This document shows positions 32,754 to 41,629 of a stretch of 64,000 nt of DNA, one piece after another (the first letter of the stretch is position 1; each line of letters starts with the position of its first letter). The notes under the pieces were generated by a model that was not told the DNA's origin, did not search any database, and saw only the letters and a list, made by a program, of their open reading frames with translations. The stretch lies in the IMG/VR virus record IMGVR_UViG_3300032268_000694, positions 1-64,000 of that record; one strand, given 5' to 3'. The DNA is from a virus. Position numbers and translations under genes: made by a program.

Positions 32754-33635
32754 ATGATAAAGTTAACAGAAATACTACAAGATATAATAGCTGAAAAGAA
32801 ACTTTGCCCTAAAGGCAGAGCTTACTATAATCGCCGTAGAGCTGCTGGTGAAAAACCTTCAGCTTATCTTTCTGGTCGTGCTGTTAAGGTGTGTAAAGGA
32901 TTGATGGAAGAAGGAAGTGAGGATGAAGCATGGGAATTAGTAGGTCAAAAAGATCTAAATATATCTAAAATAGTAAAAAATGCTGGATTTAAATATGATG
33001 AAGAATCTGTTAATAAATTAATACCTATTATTGAAAAAACACCTGCAACTAATATTTCTCCATCTCAAGTAACAAAACTTAAAAATTTTAATAATAAATC
33101 TGGTGAAGAATCTCTTATAACAGATATAATCAAAATCAGTAAATCTCAGAATCCAAGACAAGGATATATAGATTTAATGACTAAAAGAGATTCAAATGAT
33201 AGTAATAGACAAAGAGGATATGATATTGGTAGTTTATATGATCAAGTAACAACAGGAAATTATGAACCTCCTGTATTAATTGATATAAATGGAACTCTAT
33301 ATGTAGTTGGTGGAAGAACTAGACTATATGCTAGTTTAGCAGCTAATAAAAATATAAAAGTTAAAATATTAAACTCAGATAAATTAATTAATTTAGATGA
33401 ATCACTTCGTGATTGGTTTAAAAAAGAAGATTGGGTTCGTATTGATACAGCAGGCAACATAACTGGTCCTTGCGGTACAATGAAAAAAGGTAATAAAACA
33501 ACTCGTTGTTTACCTCGTGCTAAAGCAAACCGTTTAACTAAAGCTGAACGCGCTGCTACATCAAAGAAAAAAGCAGCATCTGATAAGCAATTTGTACCTA
33601 ATACTAAAAAAGCAAAAGTAAAACTTAATAAGTAA
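32754..33635 (+). CDS. Tagged ParB-like protein with basic C-terminus
   Basis: A 293-residue protein. The tag MIKLTEILQDIIAEKK (I-A-E cleavage point) is followed by a basic segment C-P-K-G-R-A-Y-Y-N-R-R-R. The middle has Y-E-P-P-V-L-I-D-I-N-G and V-V-G-G-R-T-R-L-Y-A, close to the ParB/sulfiredoxin-like nucleotide-binding motif (GGRTRLYA corresponds to GxHRxxA-type sequences). The C-terminus (about 217-293) has GPCGTMKKGNKTTRCLPRAK and Lys/Ala-rich runs, of a type (DUF5872-like) found in other phages. It may bind DNA in the capsid. Confidence 0.68.
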   Translation: MIKLTEILQDIIAEKKLCPKGRAYYNRRRAAGEKPSAYLSGRAVKVCKGLMEEGSEDEAWELVGQKDLNISKIVKNAGFKYDEESVNKLIPIIEKTPATNISPSQVTKLKNFNNKSGEESLITDIIKISKSQNPRQGYIDLMTKRDSNDSNRQRGYDIGSLYDQVTTGNYEPPVLIDINGTLYVVGGRTRLYASLAANKNIKVKILNSDKLINLDESLRDWFKKEDWVRIDTAGNITGPCGTMKKGNKTTRCLPRAKANRLTKAERAATSKKKAASDKQFVPNTKKAKVKLNK

Positions 33636-33639
33636 ACTA

Positions 33640-34191
33640 ATGAAAATATCAGAATTAAGACAATTAATTAAAGAAACTATTGAAGAAGCATTCTTCATTG
33701 GTGAAGATGATATCGATAATGTAGAGTGTAAAAAGTGTGGATGGAAATGGAAATTATCAAATGGTGGAGAAAATCCATACCTTTGCCATAAATGCGACTA
33801 TGATAATAGCTACGCTTACAATGATAGTATAGACGAATATGACGTTGAAAATGAACAAGACCTTAAAGAATTTATTGTCTTTATAAAAGAATATAAACAA
33901 GTATTAGCTGAAGGATGTGACTGCTTAACCGAAGCTGAATACCGTGGTCGCAAAGTGCAATTAGGCAAAATAATGCAGGGCGACATAAAGAAATTTAAGG
34001 TATTTGTTAAGAACAATAAGGGCAAAGTAGTTAAAGTTAACTTCGGATTTGGTGGTAAATCAGCCAAAGGTAAACGAATGGTAATTAAAGCTAAAAACCC
34101 AAAACGTCGCGCAGCATACAGAGCAAGACATAACTGTGATAACCCGGGACCACGTTGGAAAGCCAATTATTGGTCATGTAAAAAATGGTAA
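33640..34191 (+). CDS. Tagged zinc-ribbon protein (183 aa)
   Basis: The tag-like start MKISELRQLIKETIEEAF is followed by a zinc ribbon with C30-K-K-C33 and C49-H-K-C52. An acidic linker precedes a very basic C-terminal domain (about 105-183) with KFKVFVKNNKGKVVKVNFGF, R-A-R-H-N-C-D-N-P-G and a W-S-C-K-K-W end. This C-terminal domain recurs in uncharacterised proteins of environmental T4-like phages. The mix of tag, metal site and basic tail suggests an internal DNA- or capsid-binding protein; the role is unproven. Confidence 0.68.
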   Translation: MKISELRQLIKETIEEAFFIGEDDIDNVECKKCGWKWKLSNGGENPYLCHKCDYDNSYAYNDSIDEYDVENEQDLKEFIVFIKEYKQVLAEGCDCLTEAEYRGRKVQLGKIMQGDIKKFKVFVKNNKGKVVKVNFGFGGKSAKGKRMVIKAKNPKRRAAYRARHNCDNPGPRWKANYWSCKKW

Positions 34192-34204
34192 TTTAAATTT
34201 TAAT

Positions 34205-34212
34205 ATATTTAT
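34205..34212 (+). promoter_or_regulatory. Late-type box ATATTTAT
   Basis: The box ends 19 nt before the ATG at 34232. It argues against an upstream in-frame start near 34136, inside the preceding gene. Confidence 0.5.
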
Positions 34213-34231
34213 ACATATAAACACACAAACA

Positions 34232-35062
34232 ATGAATATTAAAGAAGTACGTAACGTTATCCAACAAGTAATTGCCGAAGCAATGGAAAAAGAGGGTGGC
34301 TTACCAAAAAGCGGTGGAAAACTAGTACACCTTAAGAAAGAATTAGCTAGCTTAAAGAACATGAAAGAATCTTTAGGTCAATTGCAAATCGCTGAAGGCG
34401 GTGAACAACAATTCGTAGCTGAATATGCACATATGCAAAAATTCGTTACTGAATTAGAAAAAATTAAAACTGCTCACGCTAAATTAGCTGAAATGTTAGA
34501 CAAACAAATTTCTGAAGTTGAAACTAAAGTTTCATCTGAGACTGAAAAGATCAAAGAAATGGTTGGTTTAATCGAAAAAGCTCCTAAGAAAGACGCTAAG
34601 AAAGCTCCTGCTAAGAAAGACGATAAAAAAGCAGAGCCTAAAAAAGCTGAAAAGAAAGAAGAGCCTAAGGCTGACGATTCAAAAAAAAAAGCTAAAAAAT
34701 TAGACGAAGCATCTTTCTCAAGTACTGATGTTAATGCTATTTTAAAAGCTGCTAGAGCTGCTGTTGAAGCAGGTAAAGAGGTAACTGTTGATGGTATCAA
34801 AATAGGAAAGGTAGTATCTGGGTTAGGAAGATTTATTCCTGCTGATGGTAGCCAATCTTTAAAAATTATGGATTACGTTGGTGAACCAGAAAAAATTGTA
34901 ATTGACGGAGTCCCGGCTACATTAAAACCAATGGAACCTTCTAAACCACAACCTGATACAAGGACACCAGAAGAAAGAGCAGCTCAACAAAGAGCTTTTG
35001 ATGACAGATACGGACCTGGTGGTGGATATGATACAGCATTCGGAAGATACACAGGAGATTAA
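34232..35062 (+). CDS. Tagged Lys/Ala-rich head-interior-type protein
   Basis: A 276-residue protein starting MNIKEVRNVIQQVIAEAMEK, with the textbook I-A-E/A site of a T4-type prohead protease. A helical region is followed by a tract of Lys, Ala, Pro and Glu (about 110-155, KKAPAKKDDKKAEPKKAEKK), a small domain (about 165-230) and a Pro/Gly-rich end. Long charged low-complexity tracts and the tag suit an internal head or scaffold-core protein. No family is recognised. Confidence 0.68.
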   Translation: MNIKEVRNVIQQVIAEAMEKEGGLPKSGGKLVHLKKELASLKNMKESLGQLQIAEGGEQQFVAEYAHMQKFVTELEKIKTAHAKLAEMLDKQISEVETKVSSETEKIKEMVGLIEKAPKKDAKKAPAKKDDKKAEPKKAEKKEEPKADDSKKKAKKLDEASFSSTDVNAILKAARAAVEAGKEVTVDGIKIGKVVSGLGRFIPADGSQSLKIMDYVGEPEKIVIDGVPATLKPMEPSKPQPDTRTPEERAAQQRAFDDRYGPGGGYDTAFGRYTGD

Positions 35063-35073
35063 TATAAATAACA

Positions 35074-35448
35074 ATGATCAAATTACTCGACATATTAAAT
35101 GAAGCTCTTGATCCAGTAGGTAAAGAAGATGATGACATCAACAACGATGGTAAAGTAGATAAAACAGATAAATACTTAGCTACTCGTCGTAAAGCAATAT
35201 CTAAAAATGTAGATGAAACTCATCTAAATTGGCCTCCGACTCCAGACCATGAAGCTACTATGGCTATGGGTGAGTTAAGAAGTATGATAAAAAATAGTAT
35301 AACTATTTACAAAAATGTCAAACCAAATCAACAATTACCAGGTTGGGTTTCAGCATACGTAACTTTAGCATCTGATTATATGAATAGTGTTGCTCAATAC
35401 TTAGTTGAAGAAGAAGCTACATTAGGCCAAGAAATAAACAATGGATAA
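35074..35448 (+). CDS. Tagged EF-hand-like small protein (124 aa)
   Basis: The N-terminus [17 protein letters not shown] carries the tag with an L-N-E/A site. Directly after it, [14 protein letters not shown] looks like a dockerin/EF-hand-type calcium loop (about residues 21-33). The rest is helical. It overlaps the next gene by 8 nt. It may be an internal virion protein; calcium binding is inferred from spacing of the acidic residues. Confidence 0.65.
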   Translation: MIKLLDILNEALDPVGKEDDDINNDGKVDKTDKYLATRRKAISKNVDETHLNWPPTPDHEATMAMGELRSMIKNSITIYKNVKPNQQLPGWVSAYVTLASDYMNSVAQYLVEEEATLGQEINNG

Positions 35449-35962
35449 ACAAATAATACTAGAAAAATATATTAAAGTAGCTGTTCGTAAAGCACTTCAA
35501 GAAGAAGAAGCTAGACAACAAAAAGCTACTAAAGCGATGTATCTAGTATATCGTTTTCCCGGCTTAAAGAAAATAATGGAAGATTTAATGTCTCCATCTT
35601 TTGGTCGTTTTATCACAGACGTTATTGTTGTAGCTCCTAAACCAACAACATTCTCAGCTAAACTAATTAATGCACAAGATTTCGGAATTATATACAACGG
35701 CAAAGGTAAATACACAATTAAAGTATCTGGTAAAAAATATAACGTTCAAAATTTAGGTGAATTAGAAAGAGCTCAACAAGCGATAGCTGATTTATTAGAA
35801 TTGAACTATGCTATTGATGAAAAAGTAGCAGGCGGAGCTGAAGCTCCAGTTGCAGATGCAGGTGCTGAAGCATTTAGCGCCGCATCAGCTGCACCAGCAG
35901 GTGAATTACCAGCTGAAACTCCAGCGGAAGAAGAAACTCCTGAAGAAACCCCAGCAGCATAA
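35441..35962 (+). CDS. Tag-like protein with Ala/Pro/Glu tail (173 aa)
   Basis: The start [20 protein letters not shown], then EEEARQ, resembles the tag, with L-Q-E/E as a possible cleavage point. A compact domain (about 28-125) is followed by a tail rich in Ala, Pro and Glu (about 128-173, [19 protein letters not shown]). The family is not recognised. It overlaps the gene before it by 8 nt and the gene after it by 1 nt, so all three are probably co-translated. Confidence 0.62.
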   Translation: MDKQIILEKYIKVAVRKALQEEEARQQKATKAMYLVYRFPGLKKIMEDLMSPSFGRFITDVIVVAPKPTTFSAKLINAQDFGIIYNGKGKYTIKVSGKKYNVQNLGELERAQQAIADLLELNYAIDEKVAGGAEAPVADAGAEAFSAASAAPAGELPAETPAEEETPEETPAA

Positions 35963-37098
35963 TGACAGTTATAGATAAAATATTACGTGAATGGTCATTT
36001 AGATGCCATGATGGGATTGTTGATATAAACGATCCTATTAAACTGTCTATATTAAATGAAATACTTGGTTTTAATTTAGATGAAGTGAGACAACCATATG
36101 AATCCTTAACAGGAGCAGCTAAAGAAGAAGCTGATAAGTTAATTGAATTATTTAACTTAACTAAAGACAATATTCAAAAACAGACCTCTAAAAGAATAAT
36201 AATTTTATCTGATATACCTAGAAATGAAGTTTTTAAGAAATTACAAGATTTAGGATATAAACAAGATAGAACTATTTCTGGTTCATCAGCAGGTGGATTT
36301 ATTTCACCAGAAGGTATAGAAATTATAGTTAAATCTGAGACGTCTTCTAAAATAGGTGGTGCTGGAGTAGGTAATGAAAGGTTTTTTGTAGATGTAATAA
36401 ATAATCTTATTCAAGAAAGTGATGGTTCTGTTACTGTTATTATCAACGGTGGTGGTAAAACTTTAAAATACGATAATATAACTGAAGCTAAACATGTTGG
36501 TAAAGAAGGTGAGAAAAAAGGATGGAAAGCAGATGCTTTATTAATAGCAGGAAATGAAACATATCCAATTTCTTTAAAAGAAGATGGTCCCTTCCGTTGG
36601 GCTAGTGCTATGGGAGATCTTAAAGATCTTTATACAGCCGTACTTACTAAAGCTAGTAAAGATGAAATACCAAATCTTCAATTAAAAACAGACCCTGAAA
36701 ACCCTAGAGTACTTCAGATGTACAATCCTAGAACAAGTTCACCTTATGGTAGAATATTTGTAACAGATGTACCTCAACTAACTCAAGCAGAAAATATAAA
36801 TAAAATTATTTTTGGAGCTGATAATGCTATTGTTGTACAGCGAACCTTTACTGAATCTGATTTTGCACTGGCTGGAAATACTATAAATGTAACTGCTACT
36901 AAAATTATTACATCAATTGAAGATTTAAGTCCTGAAGATTATCCTATAGTAGAATTTGAACGTAATGCTTCAAAAGCAACTCAAACAAGTGGATTAACAG
37001 GTAGAGGTATTATAATAAGAATATCACCTAAAGGAAGAATGGATAAAGCAGGATCTAAAGCCAATAATTTAATATTGAACTATAACGATATAATGTAA
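35962..37098 (+). CDS. Possible PD-(D/E)XK-type nuclease (378 aa)
   Basis: The N-terminal motif ([20 protein letters not shown], then DINDPIKLSILNEIL) is a short module found at the start of several environmental phage proteins. In the centre, G-N-E-R-F-F-V-D, then W-K-A-D-A-L-L-I (about 191-198) and Y-P-I-S-L-K-E-D (about 206-213), have the Glu...Asp...S-x-K order of a restriction-type nuclease core. The C-terminal part is beta-rich. If the motifs are real, it would be a DNA nuclease; this is moderate evidence only. It starts at a TAATG overlap with the upstream gene. Confidence 0.55.
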   Translation: MTVIDKILREWSFRCHDGIVDINDPIKLSILNEILGFNLDEVRQPYESLTGAAKEEADKLIELFNLTKDNIQKQTSKRIIILSDIPRNEVFKKLQDLGYKQDRTISGSSAGGFISPEGIEIIVKSETSSKIGGAGVGNERFFVDVINNLIQESDGSVTVIINGGGKTLKYDNITEAKHVGKEGEKKGWKADALLIAGNETYPISLKEDGPFRWASAMGDLKDLYTAVLTKASKDEIPNLQLKTDPENPRVLQMYNPRTSSPYGRIFVTDVPQLTQAENINKIIFGADNAIVVQRTFTESDFALAGNTINVTATKIITSIEDLSPEDYPIVEFERNASKATQTSGLTGRGIIIRISPKGRMDKAGSKANNLILNYNDIM

Positions 37099-37101
37099 AA
37101 T

Positions 37102-37362
37102 ATGGAACAATTTAACCCATCAGACAAAATAACACTAGACGTACCTTTATTTATCCGTCTATTAGAATACGCTCGCGAAGACGCTAAAACCGATATGGAT
37201 TTACATAACGTAGCTGAAAAAGCAATCGCTGCAAGCGAAACCGGTAAAACATTAACAATGGCTGATTACGATGCTTTAGTAGCAGGTAATAGTGAAGATC
37301 AAGAAATGAACGAAATAAAAAGAATGATTAAGTTAGCAAATATCAAAACTTTCTTTAACTAA
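37102..37362 (+). CDS. Small conserved phage protein (86 aa)
   Basis: Mostly helical, with the distinctive segment LDVPLFIRLLEYAREDAKTD followed by MDLHNVAEKAI. This small-protein type is frequent in T4-like environmental phages, usually among structural or accessory genes, and has no established function. It ends the accessory operon, since a terminator hairpin follows 49 nt after its stop. Confidence 0.65.
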   Translation: MEQFNPSDKITLDVPLFIRLLEYAREDAKTDMDLHNVAEKAIAASETGKTLTMADYDALVAGNSEDQEMNEIKRMIKLANIKTFFN

Positions 37363-37397
37363 CATACAGACAGATTCATAGCCTGTCGCATCGAACA

Positions 37398-37405
37398 ATA
37401 TTTAT
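37398..37405 (+). promoter_or_regulatory. Late-type box directly before a hairpin
   Basis: ATATTTAT lies 6 nt before a terminator-like stem and 86 nt before the next start codon. It could start a short RNA, or serve the oxidoreductase gene at 37492. Confidence 0.35.
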
Positions 37406-37411
37406 GCAGCT

Positions 37412-37442
37412 GTGGCGCACCCAAAAGGTGTGCCACCTTCTA
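37412..37442 (+). terminator. Terminator hairpin
   Basis: GTGGCGCACC-CAAAA-GGTGTGCCAC forms a 10-bp stem with one G-U pair, followed by a weak T-rich run (CTTCTATTTT). Confidence 0.7.
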
Positions 37443-37491
37443 TTTTGAAAAGGCAAAATTTTTTATTATATTTACATGTTTAATTTAATTT

Positions 37492-38856
37492 ATGAATAAG
37501 AAAATAGTAATCATTGGAGCAGGAGTAGCAGGTATTAATGCTGCTACTAAATTAGTAGATAACGGATATCCTGGTGAATTAATCACCATCCTAGATAAAG
37601 GAAACGATCCAATTAACCGCTTACCTGAAGAGGTAATGACTGGTATGCTTGGTGCAGGTGGATGGAGTGATGGTAAATTAACATACCACACTGCAATTGG
37701 TGGTCAATTAGCTAAGTATTGCGGTGAAGAGAAAGCAATGGAATTAATGAAGCAAGTAGTAGATAACTTTACTCGTTTTCACCCTAAACCAGAAAAAATA
37801 TTCATGTCTGATCCACAGGAAGAACCTGAATTCATTAAACCATACTTTGGTTTAAGAATGTTTCCTGTATGGCATATTGGATCTAATTTCTTACATGAAA
37901 TTGCTAAAACATGGTATCAATATTTGTTAGATAAAGGAGTTAATTTTTGGTGGAATACAGTAGTATCTAATATTGATTTTAATAATAATAATATATTATT
38001 TAACCCACTTGGCATATCAGGCCCTACAGACACCCACTCAGTAAAATATGATGAATTAATATTTGCAGTAGGTAAATCAGGTATTGATTTTGCTCAAAAA
38101 TTAGCAGATGACTATAAATTACCTAATGAACCTAAATCAGTACAAATTGGTGTTCGATTTGAAGCACCACAAAAATATTTTCAAAAACTAATCGATGTAT
38201 CGTACGACTTTAAATTATACCAGAAATTTGATAATGTATCTTTAAGATCGTTCTGTACTAATAATAATGCTGCTTATGTTGCTGTAGAAGAAACATACGG
38301 TGATGTAAGTTATAATGGTCATGCTAAAAAAGGAAAAGAATTCGAAAACCAAATGACAAACTTTGGTATCTTAATGGAAATTAAAGGTATTGAAGATCCA
38401 TTTAAGTGGAGTAGAGATGTAGTAGCTAAATGTAACTTTACTGAAATTGGAGGTGAAGAACGTAGAATGGGGATGTATTATTCTCCATCATATGTAAATA
38501 AAGATGGAATTACATATAGTCATAGAGGTCCTTCATTAACCTCTGAAGGTGAACGTGTTAAAGCAGGTATAGGTGATGGAAATGTTTTAGATAAATTTAA
38601 AGATGCATTAGGTGAATATGCAGATTATATTTTAAATTTTATTGATAATATGAATAGTGTATTTAACTTTGGTGATGATTGGGGAATGTATATTCCTGAA
38701 GTAAAATACTTATCACCTGAACCATTAGTAAACTACGAAGATTTATCATTAAACGAATATCCAAACGTACACTTTGCTGGTGATGCTCTATCAGCTAGAG
38801 GTATTACAGTATCAGGAGCACATGGAATTTATATTGCAGAAAACTTAATAAAATAA
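37492..38856 (+). CDS. FAD-dependent oxidoreductase (COG2509-like)
   Basis: A 454-residue flavoprotein. The N-terminal dinucleotide-binding motif is I-I-G-A-G-V-A-G-I (about residues 6-14). The G-G-W-S-D-G-K-L segment (about 57-64) and the C-terminal F-A-G-D-A-L-S-A-R-G-I-T-V-S-G-A-H-G (about 428-445) are typical of uncharacterised FAD-dependent dehydrogenases with the second FAD-binding region. The enzyme probably oxidises or reduces a small metabolite, and no membrane segment is visible. It stands after a terminator and before small genes, so it may have its own transcription. As a metabolic gene in a structural region it is unusual. Confidence 0.82.
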   Translation: MNKKIVIIGAGVAGINAATKLVDNGYPGELITILDKGNDPINRLPEEVMTGMLGAGGWSDGKLTYHTAIGGQLAKYCGEEKAMELMKQVVDNFTRFHPKPEKIFMSDPQEEPEFIKPYFGLRMFPVWHIGSNFLHEIAKTWYQYLLDKGVNFWWNTVVSNIDFNNNNILFNPLGISGPTDTHSVKYDELIFAVGKSGIDFAQKLADDYKLPNEPKSVQIGVRFEAPQKYFQKLIDVSYDFKLYQKFDNVSLRSFCTNNNAAYVAVEETYGDVSYNGHAKKGKEFENQMTNFGILMEIKGIEDPFKWSRDVVAKCNFTEIGGEERRMGMYYSPSYVNKDGITYSHRGPSLTSEGERVKAGIGDGNVLDKFKDALGEYADYILNFIDNMNSVFNFGDDWGMYIPEVKYLSPEPLVNYEDLSLNEYPNVHFAGDALSARGITVSGAHGIYIAENLIK

Positions 38857-38859
38857 AAT

Positions 38860-39096
38860 ATGTCAGAAACAAAAAGGTTAAAAACACAAGACGGAACAAT
38901 AGTATACTACTTAGATGGTAAAATGCATAATTTTGATGGCCCCGCCTATTTACCTCAAGGCAACAAACGCGCAGCTGAATATTATGTATTCGGAGTTAAA
39001 TTTACCAAATATCAGTTTGATAATATTAAAAAAGATAATAATGGTGTTCCGTTCTACAAAACAGCAGCTGGTAAAGCAGCAGGCGCTAGAGTTTAA
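38860..39096 (+). CDS. Small protein with HxxDGPA-type motif (78 aa)
   Basis: The segment Y-L-D-G-K-M-H-N-F-D-G-P-A-Y resembles the single repeat of the toxin-antitoxin-like/MORN-like proteins (H-R-x-D-G-P-A) seen in phages and bacteria. It is followed by a small C-terminal region with FGVKFTKYQFDN. It lies 3 nt after the oxidoreductase and is likely co-transcribed. The function is unknown. Confidence 0.6.
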   Translation: MSETKRLKTQDGTIVYYLDGKMHNFDGPAYLPQGNKRAAEYYVFGVKFTKYQFDNIKKDNNGVPFYKTAAGKAAGARV

Positions 39097-39123
39097 GCAA
39101 AGTAAAAATTATACATTTATTGT

Positions 39124-39372
39124 ATGAGTAGAGGAAGACCAGCAGCAATAGAACCAGTAGAAGCACCACGTAAATATACTCGTATTTATGAAGATGAATA
39201 TGCTATTGAAACGTGGAGTTTCGATGTGGACAAATTTTCTAGAGGACCTATTTCTGTAGAGATTAAGTATAAGACCGGTGCTGAAAAAGCTATTAAACAA
39301 AATGCTAAGCAAGTAAAGCAGGATAAGAAAACTGCTCGTCAAATGAAAAAAATAAACGAAAGAAACAAATGA
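39124..39372 (+). CDS. Small basic protein (82 aa)
   Basis: A short beta-like N-terminal part (RKYTRIYEDEYAIETWSFDV) leads into a highly basic, helical end (KQNAKQVKQDKKTARQMKKI). The basic tail suggests nucleic-acid contact. A variant box (ACATTTATT at 39112) lies just upstream. It overlaps the kinase-like gene by 4 nt (ATGA). The family is not recognised. Confidence 0.58.
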   Translation: MSRGRPAAIEPVEAPRKYTRIYEDEYAIETWSFDVDKFSRGPISVEIKYKTGAEKAIKQNAKQVKQDKKTARQMKKINERNK

Positions 39373-39887
39373 GAATAGGATTAGTAGGTACAATGAGTGT
39401 AGGTAAAACTACATTAGCAAAAGCATTAGGTGAAATTGATCCATTTAAAGATCATAGTGTATATACTGAGCGTAGTAAATACTTACGTGATTTAGGTATT
39501 CCATTGAATACTGATTCTACATTACCAGGTCAATTTGTATTTTTAGCTGAACGTGCTACTGAATTATTATATCCAAATATTATTACTGATAGAACAATAT
39601 GGGATGTATGTGCATTTACATTAGGTTCTAAATCAATAGAAGAATTTGCAAAGCGTGCGTTTGTTGATGCTGCTATGTTTTTACGCAATAATTATGATTT
39701 AGTTGTTTATGTATCACCACGTGGCGTTAGTATGGAAGATAACGGTGTACGTGAAACTGATTTACATTATAGACGTAAAATTGATGAAGTTATTAAAATG
39801 TCACTAATTGAATATAGACCAAATAAATTAATTGAGGTAGAAGGCACAACAGAGGAACGTATCGCTACAATTTTACAAAATCTATAA
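39369..39887 (+). CDS. P-loop NTPase/kinase (AAA_28-like)
   Basis: A 172-residue P-loop protein. Walker A is G7-T-M-S-V-G-K-T-T15. A D-R-T-I-W-D segment (about 75-80) and an Arg-containing lid (E-T-D-L-H-Y-R-R-K) place it with nucleotide- or nucleoside-kinase-like AAA_28 proteins. It probably phosphorylates a nucleotide precursor. Size fits a single-domain kinase, and it carries no N-terminal tag. Confidence 0.75.
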   Translation: MRIGLVGTMSVGKTTLAKALGEIDPFKDHSVYTERSKYLRDLGIPLNTDSTLPGQFVFLAERATELLYPNIITDRTIWDVCAFTLGSKSIEEFAKRAFVDAAMFLRNNYDLVVYVSPRGVSMEDNGVRETDLHYRRKIDEVIKMSLIEYRPNKLIEVEGTTEERIATILQNL

Positions 39888-39894
39888 TATTTAT
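39887..39894 (+). promoter_or_regulatory. Late-type box ATATTTAT
   Basis: The box abuts an in-frame ATG at 39895. The ATG at 39913, 18 nt downstream, is preferred as the start. Confidence 0.45.
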
Positions 39895-39912
39895 ATGCAC
39901 AACAATAACAAA

Positions 39913-40941
39913 ATGAAAGTAACAGAACTACAAGAAATTATTCGTAACGTTATTAAAGAAGCGTTAAATGAAGATCAAGCTGCTGACAAAGCAGCACAAG
40001 ACGCTGAAAAAGCATCTGTACAAAAACAAATATCTGCCCTTAATAAAAAGAAATCAGAATTAAGTACAAATAAACCATCATCAGAAGATAAACCAGCACA
40101 AGATGCTGAAAAAATTGCTGTAGATAAAAAAATTGCTACATTAAATAAAAAAACACAAAAATTAAATAAACCAGGTATTTCATCACTTGAATTAGATGAA
40201 ATGGCAAACGTATCAGTACGTTACCAATTAGCTGGTGATGCTAATGCCGATGATTTTAAAGGTAAGAAAAATAGAATTATCACTGCTATGAAAGCCACAG
40301 GCGAGCCTATGGCAAAAATCGACGTAGCTGGTGAGTTAGGATACGACAAGCAAAATCCAATCAACTCTGATTTCATGGAACTTGTAGCCTCAGGTGTTAT
40401 TGAACCAGCAGGTGAACAAAAAGCACCACGTCTAACTCGTCCGGCATCTGATAAGCCAAAAGGTGGCGAAGGCGAAGATGATTTTGTTACTGGTGATTTA
40501 AGTGATGAAGAAGTAGACGCTATGTTTGCTAAAGCAAAAGCATCAGGTGATGAAGAACCCGAAATTGGTGATATTGAAAAAGCAGATGTATCTGCTGCTA
40601 AAATGTCAGATGAAGATTATGAAGCGTTTATGAAAGTTTCTGATTTAGAAAATCGTTTAGCTGCTACTAAATCTAATATCTTAAAATTAAAGAAATCAAA
40701 AATAGCTGCAGGTGATATTAGCGATAAACCATCAGATGAATTATTACGTTTACGTGATTTAAAAGCATCATTAGAAAAACGTATTGATGATATCGTTGGT
40801 TCTTCTAAATATTTACAACAACGTCAAGAAAAGACTACAGGCAAAAAATATGAGCCTATTAATATTGAAGATGTAGAAACAGAACCATTAGATGAATGGA
40901 CTATAAATAGAATGCAATTTTATGCGGGAATTAAAAAATAA
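39913..40941 (+). CDS. Tagged head-assembly-type protein (342 aa)
   Basis: Starts MKVTELQEIIRNVIKEALNE, matching the tag with an L-N-E/D site; an ATG 18 nt earlier would touch the promoter box. The protein is rich in Lys, Asp, Glu and Ala. It has coiled-coil segments (about 30-80 and 235-300) and a small domain (about 95-155). It ends D-E-W-T-I-N-R-M-Q-F-Y-A-G-I-K-K, similar to the scaffold end E-T-V-S-R-W-Q-M-L-A-G-I-K. It may join the scaffold core and be trimmed by the prohead protease. The exact role is unproven. Confidence 0.68.
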   Translation: MKVTELQEIIRNVIKEALNEDQAADKAAQDAEKASVQKQISALNKKKSELSTNKPSSEDKPAQDAEKIAVDKKIATLNKKTQKLNKPGISSLELDEMANVSVRYQLAGDANADDFKGKKNRIITAMKATGEPMAKIDVAGELGYDKQNPINSDFMELVASGVIEPAGEQKAPRLTRPASDKPKGGEGEDDFVTGDLSDEEVDAMFAKAKASGDEEPEIGDIEKADVSAAKMSDEDYEAFMKVSDLENRLAATKSNILKLKKSKIAAGDISDKPSDELLRLRDLKASLEKRIDDIVGSSKYLQQRQEKTTGKKYEPINIEDVETEPLDEWTINRMQFYAGIKK

Positions 40942-40945
40942 AAAT

Positions 40946-41629
40946 ATGAAAAAAGTTTTACCGATTGTTTTATTTGCTATAATAACAATATTGATCGGCA
41001 GTGTATTATTTGAAAAATGTAACAACAACGTTGAGCATAAAGTATTTTTAGCTCAAGTAGATAGTTTACATAAAGTAAACGATTCATTAGAAGCAGAAAT
41101 TGCTAAAGACGATGCTGAAATTGATTCTTTAGACTTAGTAGCTGTTGAGTTACAATATAAAGTAGATCACCAAAAAGCAAAAGTTAAAACTATTGTTGAG
41201 TATATTGAAATAGAAAAAAATAGTATTGATGCTTATTCTGATCCTGAATTAGTAACATCATTTAACAACCGTTACCCAACAGATACAATTAGTAATCCAT
41301 TATTAATAGCACAACCAGTATTAGTTAGCGCTGCTAAGGATTTAGTAGAATTAGACGGTGCTAAACAAATTATAGTATTAAAAGATAGTTCTATCACTAC
41401 ATTAGAAGCAAAAGTAACAGTTAAAGATAGTGTTATTGGAAAATATGCTAATAAAGAACTTAACTACAAAAACATTATCCTGAATAAAGATAAAGAAATT
41501 ACAGGATGGGAAGGACAATATCAAAAATTAGAATTACAATACAATAAACTAAAAGTAAAATCTAAATTCCAACGCATAGGAAGCTATGTAGTAATTGGTG
41601 GATTAGCTTACTTGATGTTAGTAAAATAG
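40946..41629 (+). CDS. Membrane-anchored coiled-coil protein, spanin-like
   Basis: A 227-residue protein with an N-terminal hydrophobic segment (residues 1-22, MKKVLPIVLFAIITILIGSV), a long periplasmic-type coiled coil, and a hydrophobic C-terminal segment (about 209-225). The ATG at 40946 is preferred, because an in-frame start at 40922 overlaps the previous gene and delays the membrane segment. The topology could suit an inner-membrane spanin, tying inner to outer membrane during lysis; the family is not certain. Confidence 0.6.
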   Translation: MKKVLPIVLFAIITILIGSVLFEKCNNNVEHKVFLAQVDSLHKVNDSLEAEIAKDDAEIDSLDLVAVELQYKVDHQKAKVKTIVEYIEIEKNSIDAYSDPELVTSFNNRYPTDTISNPLLIAQPVLVSAAKDLVELDGAKQIIVLKDSSITTLEAKVTVKDSVIGKYANKELNYKNIILNKDKEITGWEGQYQKLELQYNKLKVKSKFQRIGSYVVIGGLAYLMLVK

